From Phytoactinopolyspora limicola (GTDB lineage Bacteria > Actinomycetota > Actinomycetes > Jiangellales > Jiangellaceae), in assembly GCF_011320225.1 (NCBI RefSeq), contig NZ_JAAOEN010000001.1, positions 973,652-1,037,651 of the forward strand: 64,000 nt of DNA, in the 5' to 3' direction. The notes below the pieces were generated by a model, which saw nothing but the letters and a program-made list of their open reading frames with translations, did not search any database and was not told the origin of the DNA. Below, in pieces: positions 16,677 to 24,908 of the stretch. How positions within the stretch are numbered: position 1 is the stretch's first letter; each line of letters opens with the position of its first letter. Position numbers and translations under genes: made by a program.

Positions 16677-17329
16677 CGGTCACCTTCCGGTGCTGACGGC
16701 GGGGTCTGGTCGGATTCTTCCAGCAACCGGATGGCGAGTGGGCGCACGTCGCGTTCTTGCTGCCACAACGCGACGGCCAGGCGTTGGCCCACGGCCTGTC
16801 GGCTGATGCCCAGCTGGTCGGCCGCCTCGGTGATCGTATGGCCGGCCTCGACGAGGTCCACCGCATCCCAGCCGGCGTCGGTGCGTCGGGAGATGAGCGC
16901 TGCGAGCAGGGCCATCAGGGCGTCGGCGTCACGGGTGGACGGGCTGCTCACTCCGCCGACGGCGACACCGTGGGGGCGTAGTTTGGCGGTGTCGAGGGCA
17001 TGTCGGGCGTGGATGAACGCGGGACCGCGAGCGGACCGGGTGCTGGTGGGGAGCGGTTCGTCGACGGCTCCCGTGCCGATGCCGACACTCCAGGTGCCTT
17101 GGCGGGCCAACGTCAAGGCGGTGTCGAGCGTGTGCTCGGGGGTGGCGAGGACCCCTTGGAATTCGTCGCCGGCGGTTCGTTCGAAATGGAGGAGCGGTGC
17201 GGGCTTGCGTTGCCGAAGCAGCGTCAAGGCGTCGTCGACCAGATCGCGGCCTCGGCGGCTGCCTCGCTGATCGACCGTGAGGACGTACACCACGTCGTCA
17301 ACGCTAGAGCCTTGCCGACCAGGGCGCAA
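16673..17329 (-). CDS. SatD-like protein with C-terminal helix-turn-helix
   Basis: This protein is ~210 residues. The N-terminal region (VYVLTVDQRGSRRGRD, then FERTAGDEFQGVL) matches the SatD-type fold seen in actinobacterial proteins often labelled MarR-like. A C-terminal HTH (~170-190, ITEAADQLGISRQAVGQRL) suggests DNA or nucleotide binding. It overlaps the following membrane-protein gene by 4 bp, so the pair probably acts together. The true start may be an internal GTG near 17302 rather than 17329. The biological role is unknown. Confidence 0.7.
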   Translation of the reverse strand: MRPGRQGSSVDDVVYVLTVDQRGSRRGRDLVDDALTLLRQRKPAPLLHFERTAGDEFQGVLATPEHTLDTALTLARQGTWSVGIGTGAVDEPLPTSTRSARGPAFIHARHALDTAKLRPHGVAVGGVSSPSTRDADALMALLAALISRRTDAGWDAVDLVEAGHTITEAADQLGISRQAVGQRLAVALWQQERDVRPLAIRLLEESDQTPPSAPEGDR

Positions 17330-17381
17330 GGTTTAAGCCTTTCGTTAACAAAAGCAAGCCCTCAGCCTTTCCCGCCACCAG

Positions 17382-17451
17382 CCCCGCCCCATGATCATGA
17401 ACACTTTGCCGTGCCATGGCACGGCAAAGTGTTCATGATCATGGGGCGGGG
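17382..17451. repeat. 70-bp perfect palindrome in a divergent intergenic region
   Basis: Bases 17382-17451 are a perfect palindrome with 35-nt arms and no loop, centred on CCATGG. The arms begin CCCCGCCCCATGATCATGAA. It lies between the 5' ends of two divergent genes, where a terminator is not needed. It could be an insulator, a protein-binding site or a mobile palindromic repeat. Confidence 0.75.
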
Positions 17452-17489
17452 GGATCGAGTATGACGGCGCCGTCCCCTAACCTGTGCGG

Positions 17490-20117
17490 GTGACTCGTCG
17501 CCGGATCACCATCATCGTGTCGGCCACCGCCGGGGTTCTGATCCTCGCGCTGGTGGCCGTCACCGTCGTGGCGGTGTGGTCGATCCGCCGGCCCTTTCCC
17601 GAATACGAGGGCACCGTCGAGCTTCCCCGGCTGACCGGCGAGGTCGAGGTCGTCCGCGACGAATACGGCATTCCGCAGATCTATGCCGACACCGCCGAGG
17701 ACCTCTTCCGCGCCCAGGGATACGTTCACGCACAGGACCGGTTCTGGGAGATGGACGTGCGCCGCCACGTCACCTCCGGCCGGCTCTCCGAGCTATTCGG
17801 TTCCGACCAGGTCGAGACCGACGCGTTCGTGCGGACGCTCGGCTGGCGTGAGGTGGCGCGCAAGGAGCTGCCCCTGCTAGAGCCGGAAACCCGGCGGTAC
17901 CTGCAGGCCTACGCCGATGGCGTGAACGCCTGGCTGGACCAGAACTCCGGTGGCGACCTCGGCTTCGCCTACACGCTGCTCGGTGTCATCGGTGGCGATA
18001 CGAACCCCGCGCGATGGTCGCCGGTCGACTCGGTCAGCTGGCTCAAGGCGATGGCCTGGGACCTGCGCGGCAACGTCACCGACGAGGTCGACCGCGCTCT
18101 GCTGGCGACCGCGCTGCCGATCGACCGGGTGGAGCAGCTCTATCCGGAGTACCGCCCCGAGGTCGGCGCCCCCATCGTCGACGACGAACACGTCACCACC
18201 ACCGGCGCGTTGACGGTGGTCGACGACGACGGTGAGACGGTTGCCGTCGACGCCCAGGACGCGCTCGGCTCGGCCGCCGCGGCGCTGCGTTCCGGGCCCG
18301 CGGTACTGGGCCACGGCACCGGTGTCGGGTCGAACTCGTGGGTGGTCGACGGCTCGCTGACCGCGTCCGGTGCGCCGCTCCTCGCCAACGACCCCCACCT
18401 CGCGCCGAGTATGCCGTCGATCTGGTACCAGGTCGGTCTGCGTTGCCGCACCGTCGGCCCCGAGTGCCCGTTCGACGTCACCGGCTACTCGTTCTCCGGG
18501 CTCCCAGGTGTGGTGATCGGCCAGAACGCGGACATCGCGTGGGGGTTCACCAACATGGGCGCCGACGTCACCGACCTCTACCTGGAGGAAGTGCAAGGCG
18601 ACCTCTATCGCACCGGCGAGCGCTGGGAACGGATGGAAGTCCGGGACGAGACCATCAGAGTGGCCGACGGTGACGACGTGAATATCACGGTGCGCTCGAC
18701 CCGGCATGGCCCGCTCATTTCCGACCACTCCGACGAGATGCGTCGGGTGGGGTCCGAGGCGCCCGTCGGTTCCGACGCTGACGACGACGAACCCCGCGAC
18801 TCGGCAGGATGGTCCGATGAGGCGCCGCCGGCCGATCCAAGTACTACTGACACCAGCCCCGACGGTACGGACTACGGCGTCGCGCTGCGCTGGACCGCAC
18901 TCGATCCGGGGTCTACCGCCGACGCGGTCTTCGCGCTCAACAAGGCCAGCACGTGGGACGAGTTCAAAGCCGCGGCCGCCTTGTTCGACGTACCCGCGCA
19001 GAACCTCGTGTACGCCGATACCGAAGGCAACATCGGCTACCAGGCCCCTGGCAAGGTCCCGGTTCGAGCGACCGGCGACGGACGTTACCCCGTACCCGGG
19101 TGGACCGGAGACCACGACTGGCTGGGCTACATCCCGTTCGACGAACTGCCGAGTGTGCTGAACCCGGACAGCGGGATGATCGTCACGGCCAACCAGCCGG
19201 TCACCAGCCCGGCCTACCGGTATTTCCTGACCGCCGACTTCGACGCCGGGCACCGGGCCGGCCGGATCTCCGATCTCCTGGAGGAGGCCGCGGCCAGGGG
19301 TGACCTCGACGTCGACACCATGGTCGAGGTGCAGATGGACTCCCGCAGCGCGGCCGCCGAGATGCTCGTCCCGTACCTCACCGAACTCGACGCACCCGAG
19401 GGCTACTACGGGGATGGTCTGCGGATGCTGCGGGGCTGGGATTATCGCCAGGAACCGGAGTCGGGCCCGGCGGCGTACTTCAACGCGGTCTGGCGGCACG
19501 TGCTGGCTTTGACCTTCCACGATGAGTTACCCGAAGACCAATGGCCCAGTGGGGGCGGCAGGTGGGTCGAGGTGCTACGCGACCTGGTCGAGAACCCGGA
19601 CGATCCGTACTGGAACGACGTGGACACCGCCGCTACCGAGACCCGCGACGACATCCTCTTGCAGGCGGCGCAGGACGCCCGGGACGAGCTGACCCAGCTG
19701 CAGGGTAAGGACCCCGAGAGGTGGGAGTGGGGCCGATCGCACACCCTCACGCTCACCGACCAGACACTCGGCACCTCCGGTATCGGATTCGTCGAGTGGC
19801 TGGTCAACCGGAAGCCGGTGGCCGTGGGCGGTGGAACGGCAACGGTACAGGCGAACTCGTGGTTCGCCCCCGACGGATACGACGTCACCTGGGTGCCGTC
19901 GATGCGGATGGTGGTTGATCTCGCCGACCGTGACAACTCCCAGTGGATCGACCTGACCGGGGTGAGCGGGCATCCACATCATCGACACTATGGCGACCAG
20001 ACCGAACTCTGGCGTACCGGCCAGATGTTGCCGATGCGGTGGAGCGAACCGGCGGTGCGTGCCGCCGAGCAACACGTACAGACGTTGGTGCCGCGTGAGC
20101 CCGTCGAGATCCGCTGA
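17490..20117 (+). CDS. Penicillin acylase family Ntn-hydrolase precursor
   Basis: The protein is about 875 residues. An N-terminal hydrophobic segment (ITIIVSATAGVLILALVAVTVVAVW) anchors or exports it. The alpha chain follows (GEVEVVRDEYGIPQIYA, FRAQGYVHAQDRFWEMD). The autoprocessing site is visible as GVG|SNSWVVDG, where Ser at about residue 281 would become the N-terminal nucleophile of the beta chain. The insert near 425-455 is acidic. Family members hydrolyse amides such as penicillins or acyl-homoserine lactones; the substrate here is unknown. A -10 box TAACCT at 17478 predicts a leaderless start at GTG 17490; GTG 17484 is the alternative. Confidence 0.88.
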   Translation: MTRRRITIIVSATAGVLILALVAVTVVAVWSIRRPFPEYEGTVELPRLTGEVEVVRDEYGIPQIYADTAEDLFRAQGYVHAQDRFWEMDVRRHVTSGRLSELFGSDQVETDAFVRTLGWREVARKELPLLEPETRRYLQAYADGVNAWLDQNSGGDLGFAYTLLGVIGGDTNPARWSPVDSVSWLKAMAWDLRGNVTDEVDRALLATALPIDRVEQLYPEYRPEVGAPIVDDEHVTTTGALTVVDDDGETVAVDAQDALGSAAAALRSGPAVLGHGTGVGSNSWVVDGSLTASGAPLLANDPHLAPSMPSIWYQVGLRCRTVGPECPFDVTGYSFSGLPGVVIGQNADIAWGFTNMGADVTDLYLEEVQGDLYRTGERWERMEVRDETIRVADGDDVNITVRSTRHGPLISDHSDEMRRVGSEAPVGSDADDDEPRDSAGWSDEAPPADPSTTDTSPDGTDYGVALRWTALDPGSTADAVFALNKASTWDEFKAAAALFDVPAQNLVYADTEGNIGYQAPGKVPVRATGDGRYPVPGWTGDHDWLGYIPFDELPSVLNPDSGMIVTANQPVTSPAYRYFLTADFDAGHRAGRISDLLEEAAARGDLDVDTMVEVQMDSRSAAAEMLVPYLTELDAPEGYYGDGLRMLRGWDYRQEPESGPAAYFNAVWRHVLALTFHDELPEDQWPSGGGRWVEVLRDLVENPDDPYWNDVDTAATETRDDILLQAAQDARDELTQLQGKDPERWEWGRSHTLTLTDQTLGTSGIGFVEWLVNRKPVAVGGGTATVQANSWFAPDGYDVTWVPSMRMVVDLADRDNSQWIDLTGVSGHPHHRHYGDQTELWRTGQMLPMRWSEPAVRAAEQHVQTLVPREPVEIR

Positions 20118-20159
20118 CGCGGCCTGGGCCGCTCGGGCGTGGTTCCTGGGCCCGGGCCC

Positions 20160-20750
20160 TCACCCGCGCATGCGATGGACCCCGGAGGGAGTCACGACGG
20201 TGTCGACCGGGACGTCGTGTGGTTCACGGGGTATCGGCATGTCCAACAGCTCTCCGTCGTGCAGCAGCACGTATGCCGGTTTGCTGCCGCCGAGGCGGGC
20301 GAGCACCCGGTCATAGCAGCCGCCACCCTGGCCCAGGCGGGTGCCTCGGCGGTCGACGGCCAGCGCGGGCAAGATGACGGCGTCGACCTCTAACACCGAC
20401 TCCGGGCCGGCGGTTGGCCCGGCCGGTTCCAGCAGTCCCCGCGAGGCCTTGACCAGTGCCGACGGACCCCGGTACGGCGCCCAATCCAGGTCGAAATCGG
20501 GTTGCAGCACGGGCAGGAGGATGTCGATGCCGCGTTCGGACAGCTCCTCGATCAGTGGTCCGGTGCCGGGTTCGTCGCCCACCGAAACGTAGGCGGCGAC
20601 GGCGCCGGCGGAGTCGACACCGGGCAACTCGAGCACCGAGTCACGTAACGCACGAGCCGCGACGGCCAGCGCGTGTGCGTCCAAGGCGGACCGGTTGGCG
20701 CGCAGACGTTCGCGTAGTGCGCGCTTGGCTTCGCGGATCGTGGTTGGCAC
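20160..20750 (-). CDS. 5-formyltetrahydrofolate cyclo-ligase
   Basis: This 196-residue protein has the family landmarks. KRALRERLRANR at the N-terminus would contribute to nucleotide binding. The C-terminal motif GTRLGQGGGCYDRVLARLG forms the ATP-phosphate and folate site, and VPVDTVVTPSGV lies near the end. It converts 5-formyl-THF to 5,10-methenyl-THF with ATP in the cytosol. It is divergent from galU, the same arrangement as Rv0992c beside Rv0993 in Mycobacterium tuberculosis, which supports the local synteny. Confidence 0.92.
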   Translation of the reverse strand: MPTTIREAKRALRERLRANRSALDAHALAVAARALRDSVLELPGVDSAGAVAAYVSVGDEPGTGPLIEELSERGIDILLPVLQPDFDLDWAPYRGPSALVKASRGLLEPAGPTAGPESVLEVDAVILPALAVDRRGTRLGQGGGCYDRVLARLGGSKPAYVLLHDGELLDMPIPREPHDVPVDTVVTPSGVHRMRG

Positions 20751-20823
20751 GCTGCCACGCTACCGCTCCAGGCCGCGGGTGTGGTGACCCCGACGCGGCC
20801 CGGTGCCCTTGTAAGGTGTCGAC

Positions 20824-21759
20824 ATGAGCGCCGCCATGAACAGTGATGCCGAGAAACCTGTCCGCAAGGTCGTCATCACCGTTGCCGGGTTGGGCACCCG
20901 GTTCCTGCCGGCCACCAAGGCCACCCCCAAGGAGATGCTCCCGGTGGTCGACAAACCGGCCATCCAGTACGTCGTCGAAGAGGCGGTGTCCGCCGGGCTC
21001 GAAGACGTCTTGTTCGTCACCGGCCGCAACAAGCAGTCGCTGGAGAACCACTTCGACCGCGCGTGGGAGCTGGAAGCCGCGCTGGAGCAGAAGGGAGACC
21101 AGCAGCGGCTCGACCGCGTCCGCCAGTCGCAAGTGTTGGGCGACATCCATTACGTCCGGCAGGGAGATCCCCGCGGCCTCGGCCACGCCGTGTTGTGCGG
21201 GGCGCGCCACGTCGGCGACGAACCGTTCGCGGTGATGCTCGGCGACGACCTCATCGACCCGCGCGACGCACTCCTCGCGCCGATGCTCGAGGTTCAGCAG
21301 CGCTACGGTGGCAGCGTCGTCGCACTCATCGAGGTCGACCCGTCGCAGGTGAGCCTGTACGGGTGCGCCGCGGTGCGCCCGGGAGACACCGACGACGTCG
21401 TCGAGGTCACCGACTTGGTTGAGAAACCCGACCCGGCCGACGCTCCTAGCAATCTCGCCATCATCGGCCGGTACGTGCTGCACCCGGCCGTGTTCGACGT
21501 CCTGCGGGAGACGCCGCCAGGACGGGGCGGTGAGATCCAGATCACCGACGCGCTCAAGACGTTGGCGGGAATGCCGGCCGAAGCCGGCGGAGGGGTGCGG
21601 GCCATCGTGTTCCGTGGCCGCCGCTATGACACCGGCGATCGGCAAGACTATTTGCGCACCACCGTTCAGCTGGCCTGCGAGCGCAGTGACCTCGGGCCGG
21701 ACTTCCGAGCCTGGCTGCGTGAGTTCGTGGCCGCCCTGCCACCCGAGGACACCCGGTGA
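20824..21759 (+). CDS. galU: UTP-glucose-1-phosphate uridylyltransferase GalU
   Basis: This 311-residue protein has the nucleotidyltransferase signature VAGLGTRFLPATKATPKEML at ~20-39, followed by the sugar-nucleotide residues in LGDDLID and in EKPDPADAPSNLAIIGRYVL. It makes UDP-glucose from UTP and glucose-1-phosphate for wall polymers and glycogen or trehalose metabolism. Two ATGs occur at 20824 and 20836; the first is used here. The glp/moeA gene begins 70 bp downstream on the same strand, so co-transcription is likely. Confidence 0.95.
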   Translation: MSAAMNSDAEKPVRKVVITVAGLGTRFLPATKATPKEMLPVVDKPAIQYVVEEAVSAGLEDVLFVTGRNKQSLENHFDRAWELEAALEQKGDQQRLDRVRQSQVLGDIHYVRQGDPRGLGHAVLCGARHVGDEPFAVMLGDDLIDPRDALLAPMLEVQQRYGGSVVALIEVDPSQVSLYGCAAVRPGDTDDVVEVTDLVEKPDPADAPSNLAIIGRYVLHPAVFDVLRETPPGRGGEIQITDALKTLAGMPAEAGGGVRAIVFRGRRYDTGDRQDYLRTTVQLACERSDLGPDFRAWLREFVAALPPEDTR

Positions 21760-21829
21760 CCAACTATGTTGGCGGGGTCCCGCCCACCTTCCGTGCCCCA
21801 CCGACCCCCCGATCTGCCGAGGTCACAAG

Positions 21830-23056
21830 GTGAAACGAGTCGCTGACCACCTGTCGGACATCCTCGAGACGATCCGGCCGCTTCCGGCGCTCGACGTCCA
21901 ACTGCTCGACGCCCATGGCTGCGTCCTGACCGAGGACGTCGTGGCGCCGTGGCCGCTCCCACAGTTCGACAACTCCGCCATGGACGGTTACGCGGTCTGC
22001 GCGGAGGACGTCGCCGACGCATCGGAGGACGAGCCGGTCGAGTTGCCCGTCGTTGCCGACATCGCCGCCGGCGACACCCAGGTCAGTGCCATCGGCCCTG
22101 GGCTGAGCGCGCGGATCATGACGGGTGCGCCGATGCCGGCCAGGGCCGACGCCATAGTGCCCGTCGAACACACCGACGGCGGTACCGCCCGGGTGTGGAT
22201 CTCGTCGCCGGCCAAGCTCGGCGCCCACATCCGGCGCGCCGGCGAGGACGTGAACCAGGGCGACGTCGTTCTCGGCGCCGGTACCTACCTCGGCGCGGCG
22301 CAGGTGGGTCTGCTGGCGGCCGTGGGACGGGATCGGGTCGTCGTGCGCCCCAAGCCGCGGGTTGTGGTGATCTCCACCGGAAGTGAGCTCGTCGAGCCTG
22401 GGCATCCCGTGGCGCTGGGGCAGATCACCGACTCCAACTCGTTCACCCTCACCTCCGCTGCCCGGGAAGCCGGCGCGATCGCCTACCGGATCCCACCGGT
22501 GTCCGACGACCCCGACCGCCTGCTGGGCCTGATCGAGGACCAACTCGTCCGGGCCGACCTGGTCATCACCACCGGCGGGGTGAGCGCGGGCGCCTATGAC
22601 GTCGTGAAAGAGGTCCTCTCCCAACTGGGCACCGTCGCGTTCGAGCAGGTCGCGATGCAGCCCGGCAAACCGCAAGGATTCGGCACCGTCGGCGAGGAAT
22701 CCACCCCCATCTTCACCCTGCCCGGCAATCCGGTCAGTGCATTCGTCTCGTTCGAGGTGTTCGTCCGCCCGGCTATCCGCAAGATGTTCGGCGCCACCCG
22801 GCTGCACCGGCCCAGCGTCAAAGCCGTTCTGCAGCAGACGATGCGCTCCCCGGATGGGCGCCGGCAGTTCGCCCGGGCCCGGTTGCAGCCGGCATCGGAC
22901 GGCACCTACCTCGCAACCCCCCTCGGCCGGCAAGAGTCCCACCGCATCGGCGATCTCGCCTACGCCAATTCCCTCGTTGTGGTCCCCGAACACGTCACCG
23001 AGGTCGCGGCCGGCCAGGTGGTAGACGTGATGCGCCTGGAACACCGGAAGGACTGA
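21830..23056 (+). CDS. glp: MoeA-family molybdopterin molybdotransferase / gephyrin-like Glp
   Basis: This 408-residue protein starts at GTG 21830 (VKRVADHLSDILETIRPL). It has MoeA domains: the conserved FDNSAMDGYAV at ~45-55, a RIMTGAPMPARADAIVPVEH stretch, the MogA-like core TGSELVEPG and VITTGGVSAGAYDVV, and a C-terminal beta domain. MoeA inserts molybdate into adenylated molybdopterin. In Corynebacteriales the galU-linked paralogue (Glp) has been reported to bind FtsZ and the membrane protein GlpR. The glpR/sepX homologue four genes downstream makes that role likely here, though sequence alone cannot exclude canonical MoeA activity. Confidence 0.88.
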   Translation: MKRVADHLSDILETIRPLPALDVQLLDAHGCVLTEDVVAPWPLPQFDNSAMDGYAVCAEDVADASEDEPVELPVVADIAAGDTQVSAIGPGLSARIMTGAPMPARADAIVPVEHTDGGTARVWISSPAKLGAHIRRAGEDVNQGDVVLGAGTYLGAAQVGLLAAVGRDRVVVRPKPRVVVISTGSELVEPGHPVALGQITDSNSFTLTSAAREAGAIAYRIPPVSDDPDRLLGLIEDQLVRADLVITTGGVSAGAYDVVKEVLSQLGTVAFEQVAMQPGKPQGFGTVGEESTPIFTLPGNPVSAFVSFEVFVRPAIRKMFGATRLHRPSVKAVLQQTMRSPDGRRQFARARLQPASDGTYLATPLGRQESHRIGDLAYANSLVVVPEHVTEVAAGQVVDVMRLEHRKD

Positions 23057-23061
23057 CCGTC

Positions 23062-23556
23062 GTGGCAGAGCGGCTCACGCACATCACCGACGACGGCTCG
23101 GCTCGGATGGTCGACGTCTCCGCCAAAGACGTCACCACCCGCACGGCCACGGCTTCCGGGCGCGTGCTCGTCTCCCCGGAGGTGGTGGCCGCGTTGCGGG
23201 CCGGCGACGTGCCGAAGGGCGACGCGCTGGGGGTGGCCCGGATCGCCGGCATTCAAGGCGCCAAACGGACGCCGGAGCTGGTGCCGCTGTGCCACCCGTT
23301 GGCCGTCCATGGTGTCGACGTGGACGTCAGCGTCACCGACGACGCCGTCGAGATCTCAGCCACGGTGCGCACCGCTGACCGCACGGGTGTGGAGATGGAG
23401 GCGCTGACGGCGGTGTCGGTAGCGGCCCTGACCGTCGTCGACATGGTCAAAGCGATCGATCGGGCAGCGGTGATCACCGATGTTCGGGTCGAGGAGAAAA
23501 CCGGGGGCCGGTCGGGTACCTGGCGGCGGAATGCGGGACAGGAACGGCTGAGCTGA
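23062..23556 (+). CDS. moaC: Cyclic pyranopterin monophosphate synthase MoaC
   Basis: This 164-residue protein starts at GTG 23062, five bases after the glp stop. MoaC motifs are evident: MVDVSAKDVTTRTATASGRV, then AGIQGAKRTPELVPLCHPL (containing the catalytic Lys region) and RTGVEMEALTAVSVAALTVVDMVKA. With MoaA it converts GTP to cyclic pyranopterin monophosphate, the first step of molybdenum cofactor synthesis. No moaA is in the window. It is coupled to moaB by a 1-bp overlap (TGATG). Confidence 0.95.
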   Translation: MAERLTHITDDGSARMVDVSAKDVTTRTATASGRVLVSPEVVAALRAGDVPKGDALGVARIAGIQGAKRTPELVPLCHPLAVHGVDVDVSVTDDAVEISATVRTADRTGVEMEALTAVSVAALTVVDMVKAIDRAAVITDVRVEEKTGGRSGTWRRNAGQERLS

Positions 23557-24041
23557 TGAAGGCGTTGGTGGTGACGGTATCCACCCGGGCGGCCAGCGGC
23601 ATCTACGACGACCGCAGCGGTCCGGTCTTGGTCGAAGGGCTGCGCGGGTTCGGTGCCGAGGTCGACGGCCCGGTGGTTGTCCCCGACGGCGCTCCGGTGG
23701 AGAGTGCGCTGCGCCGTGGCGTCGACGACGGATACGACGTCATCGTCACCACTGGAGGCACCGGGCTGAACCCGAACGACCACACTCCCGAGATGACCAA
23801 GCGGGTACTCGACGCCGAGGTGCCGGGGCTGGCCGAGGCGATCCGCGCCCACGGAACCACCCAGGGGGTTCCCGCGGCGGTGTTGTCCCGTGGCGTGGCC
23901 GGGCGGGCCGGGCGCACACTGGTGGTGAACCTGCCGGGGTCCACCGGCGGTGTCCGCGACGGATTGGCCGTGCTTGCGCCGGTACTCGCGCACGCCGTCG
24001 ACCAGATCGCCGGCGGTGACCACCCGAGGAGCCCGTCGTGA
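23556..24041 (+). CDS. moaB: MoaB/MogA family molybdenum cofactor protein
   Basis: This 161-residue protein is a full-length MoaB/MogA fold. It starts ALVVTVSTRAASGIYDDRSG and has the molybdopterin-binding motif VIVTTGGTGLNPNDHTPEMT at ~65-84 followed by VNLPGSTGGVRDGL. It would bind and adenylate molybdopterin before metal insertion by MoeA. It overlaps moaC by 1 bp at its start and a short downstream frame at its end, inside a tightly coupled operon. Confidence 0.93.
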   Translation: MKALVVTVSTRAASGIYDDRSGPVLVEGLRGFGAEVDGPVVVPDGAPVESALRRGVDDGYDVIVTTGGTGLNPNDHTPEMTKRVLDAEVPGLAEAIRAHGTTQGVPAAVLSRGVAGRAGRTLVVNLPGSTGGVRDGLAVLAPVLAHAVDQIAGGDHPRSPS

Positions 24042-24166
24042 TGCAGTCGACCGTTCCGGGCACGTTTCTCGCCGGTGCCGGCCGGGCGCCGGTTGGGATG
24101 GCTGTCTTGGCGCCGGGTCGGACGTCCGGGATCGGGCCGGTGGCCGCGGCGGGAGGCCGCAAATGA
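24038..24166 (+). CDS. Possible 42-aa small frame coupled between moaB and the GNAT gene
   Basis: A GTG at 24038 overlaps the moaB stop (GTGA), and the stop at 24164 overlaps the GNAT start (ATGA). The frame therefore fills the gap exactly, with 4-bp overlaps on both sides. The product is Gly/Ala/Pro-rich with no recognisable motif. It may be a genuine coupling peptide, a decayed gene remnant, or chance in GC-rich DNA. No separate ribosome site is seen. Confidence 0.3.
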   Translation: MMQSTVPGTFLAGAGRAPVGMAVLAPGRTSGIGPVAAAGGRK

Positions 24167-24780
24167 CGACGGTGCTGGGCCTAAGGTGGCCCGTCGAGCT
24201 GCATGACCCGCCCGTTGGTCTTCGCCCACTGCGGTTCCGTGACAGCCGGGCCTGGCATGAGGTCCGGGAACGGAACAAAGACTGGCTACAGCCCTGGGAA
24301 GCCACCGTGCCGCCGCCGGAGAACTCCCACGAGATGCGGTTCCGGCAACTCGTCCGGTTGTACTCCGCCCAGGCCCGTTCCCATGAGGCCCTCACCTGGG
24401 TTATCACCTATCAAGATCGACTGGCCGGCTTGTTGCGGGTGGCGAGTATCGTCTGGGGTTCGGCGCGATCGGCCTCGATCGGATACTGGGTGGACGGTGC
24501 CCTGGCTGGGCGAGGCATCATGCCCACGGCAGTGGCGATGGCAAGCGACCACTGCTTCTCCACGGTCGGGCTGCATCGCATCGAGGTGAACATCCGGCCC
24601 GAGAACGAGGCATCTCTCCGCGTGGTGGAGAAGCTGGGATTCCGGGACGAAGGTATGCGGCTTCGTTTCCTGCACATCGACGGAGACTGGCGAGACCACC
24701 GGACGTTCGCGTTGACCGCGGAAGACCTACCGGAGGGCGGGTTGCTCCGCCGCTGGAAAGCGTCGAAACGCCCCGCGTGA
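24163..24780 (+). CDS. GNAT N-acetyltransferase, RimJ/RimL type
   Basis: This 205-residue protein shows the GNAT fold of RimJ/RimL-type alanine N-acetyltransferases. It contains VGLRPLRFRDSRAWHEVRER at ~17-36, the acetyl-CoA loop region IGYWVDGALAGRGIMPTAV (~108-126), and HRIEVNIRPENEASLRVVEK near 145-164. It probably acetylates a protein or small-molecule amine. Its position between the moa genes and glpR matches the rimJ gene in the mycobacterial galU-moeA1-rimJ cluster. Whether it modifies a ribosomal protein is not known. Confidence 0.88.
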   Translation: MTTVLGLRWPVELHDPPVGLRPLRFRDSRAWHEVRERNKDWLQPWEATVPPPENSHEMRFRQLVRLYSAQARSHEALTWVITYQDRLAGLLRVASIVWGSARSASIGYWVDGALAGRGIMPTAVAMASDHCFSTVGLHRIEVNIRPENEASLRVVEKLGFRDEGMRLRFLHIDGDWRDHRTFALTAEDLPEGGLLRRWKASKRPA

Positions 24781-24908
24781 TCCGACCCGATGTGGGCCTC
24801 TGGAGGCGTGCGTGGGCCTCATCATCGTCACAGGAGTCACACCCGCACCGGCGACACACCGGATCAGTTCCACCACCAGCGCCGTGACCCGCCGTACCGT
24901 CTTATGCC

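Noticed and set aside
17877-19520. 547-codon open frame on the minus strand inside the penicillin acylase gene
   Set aside because: It is Arg/Gly/Val/His-rich, lacks motifs, and mirrors the high-GC codon pattern of the real gene on the other strand.
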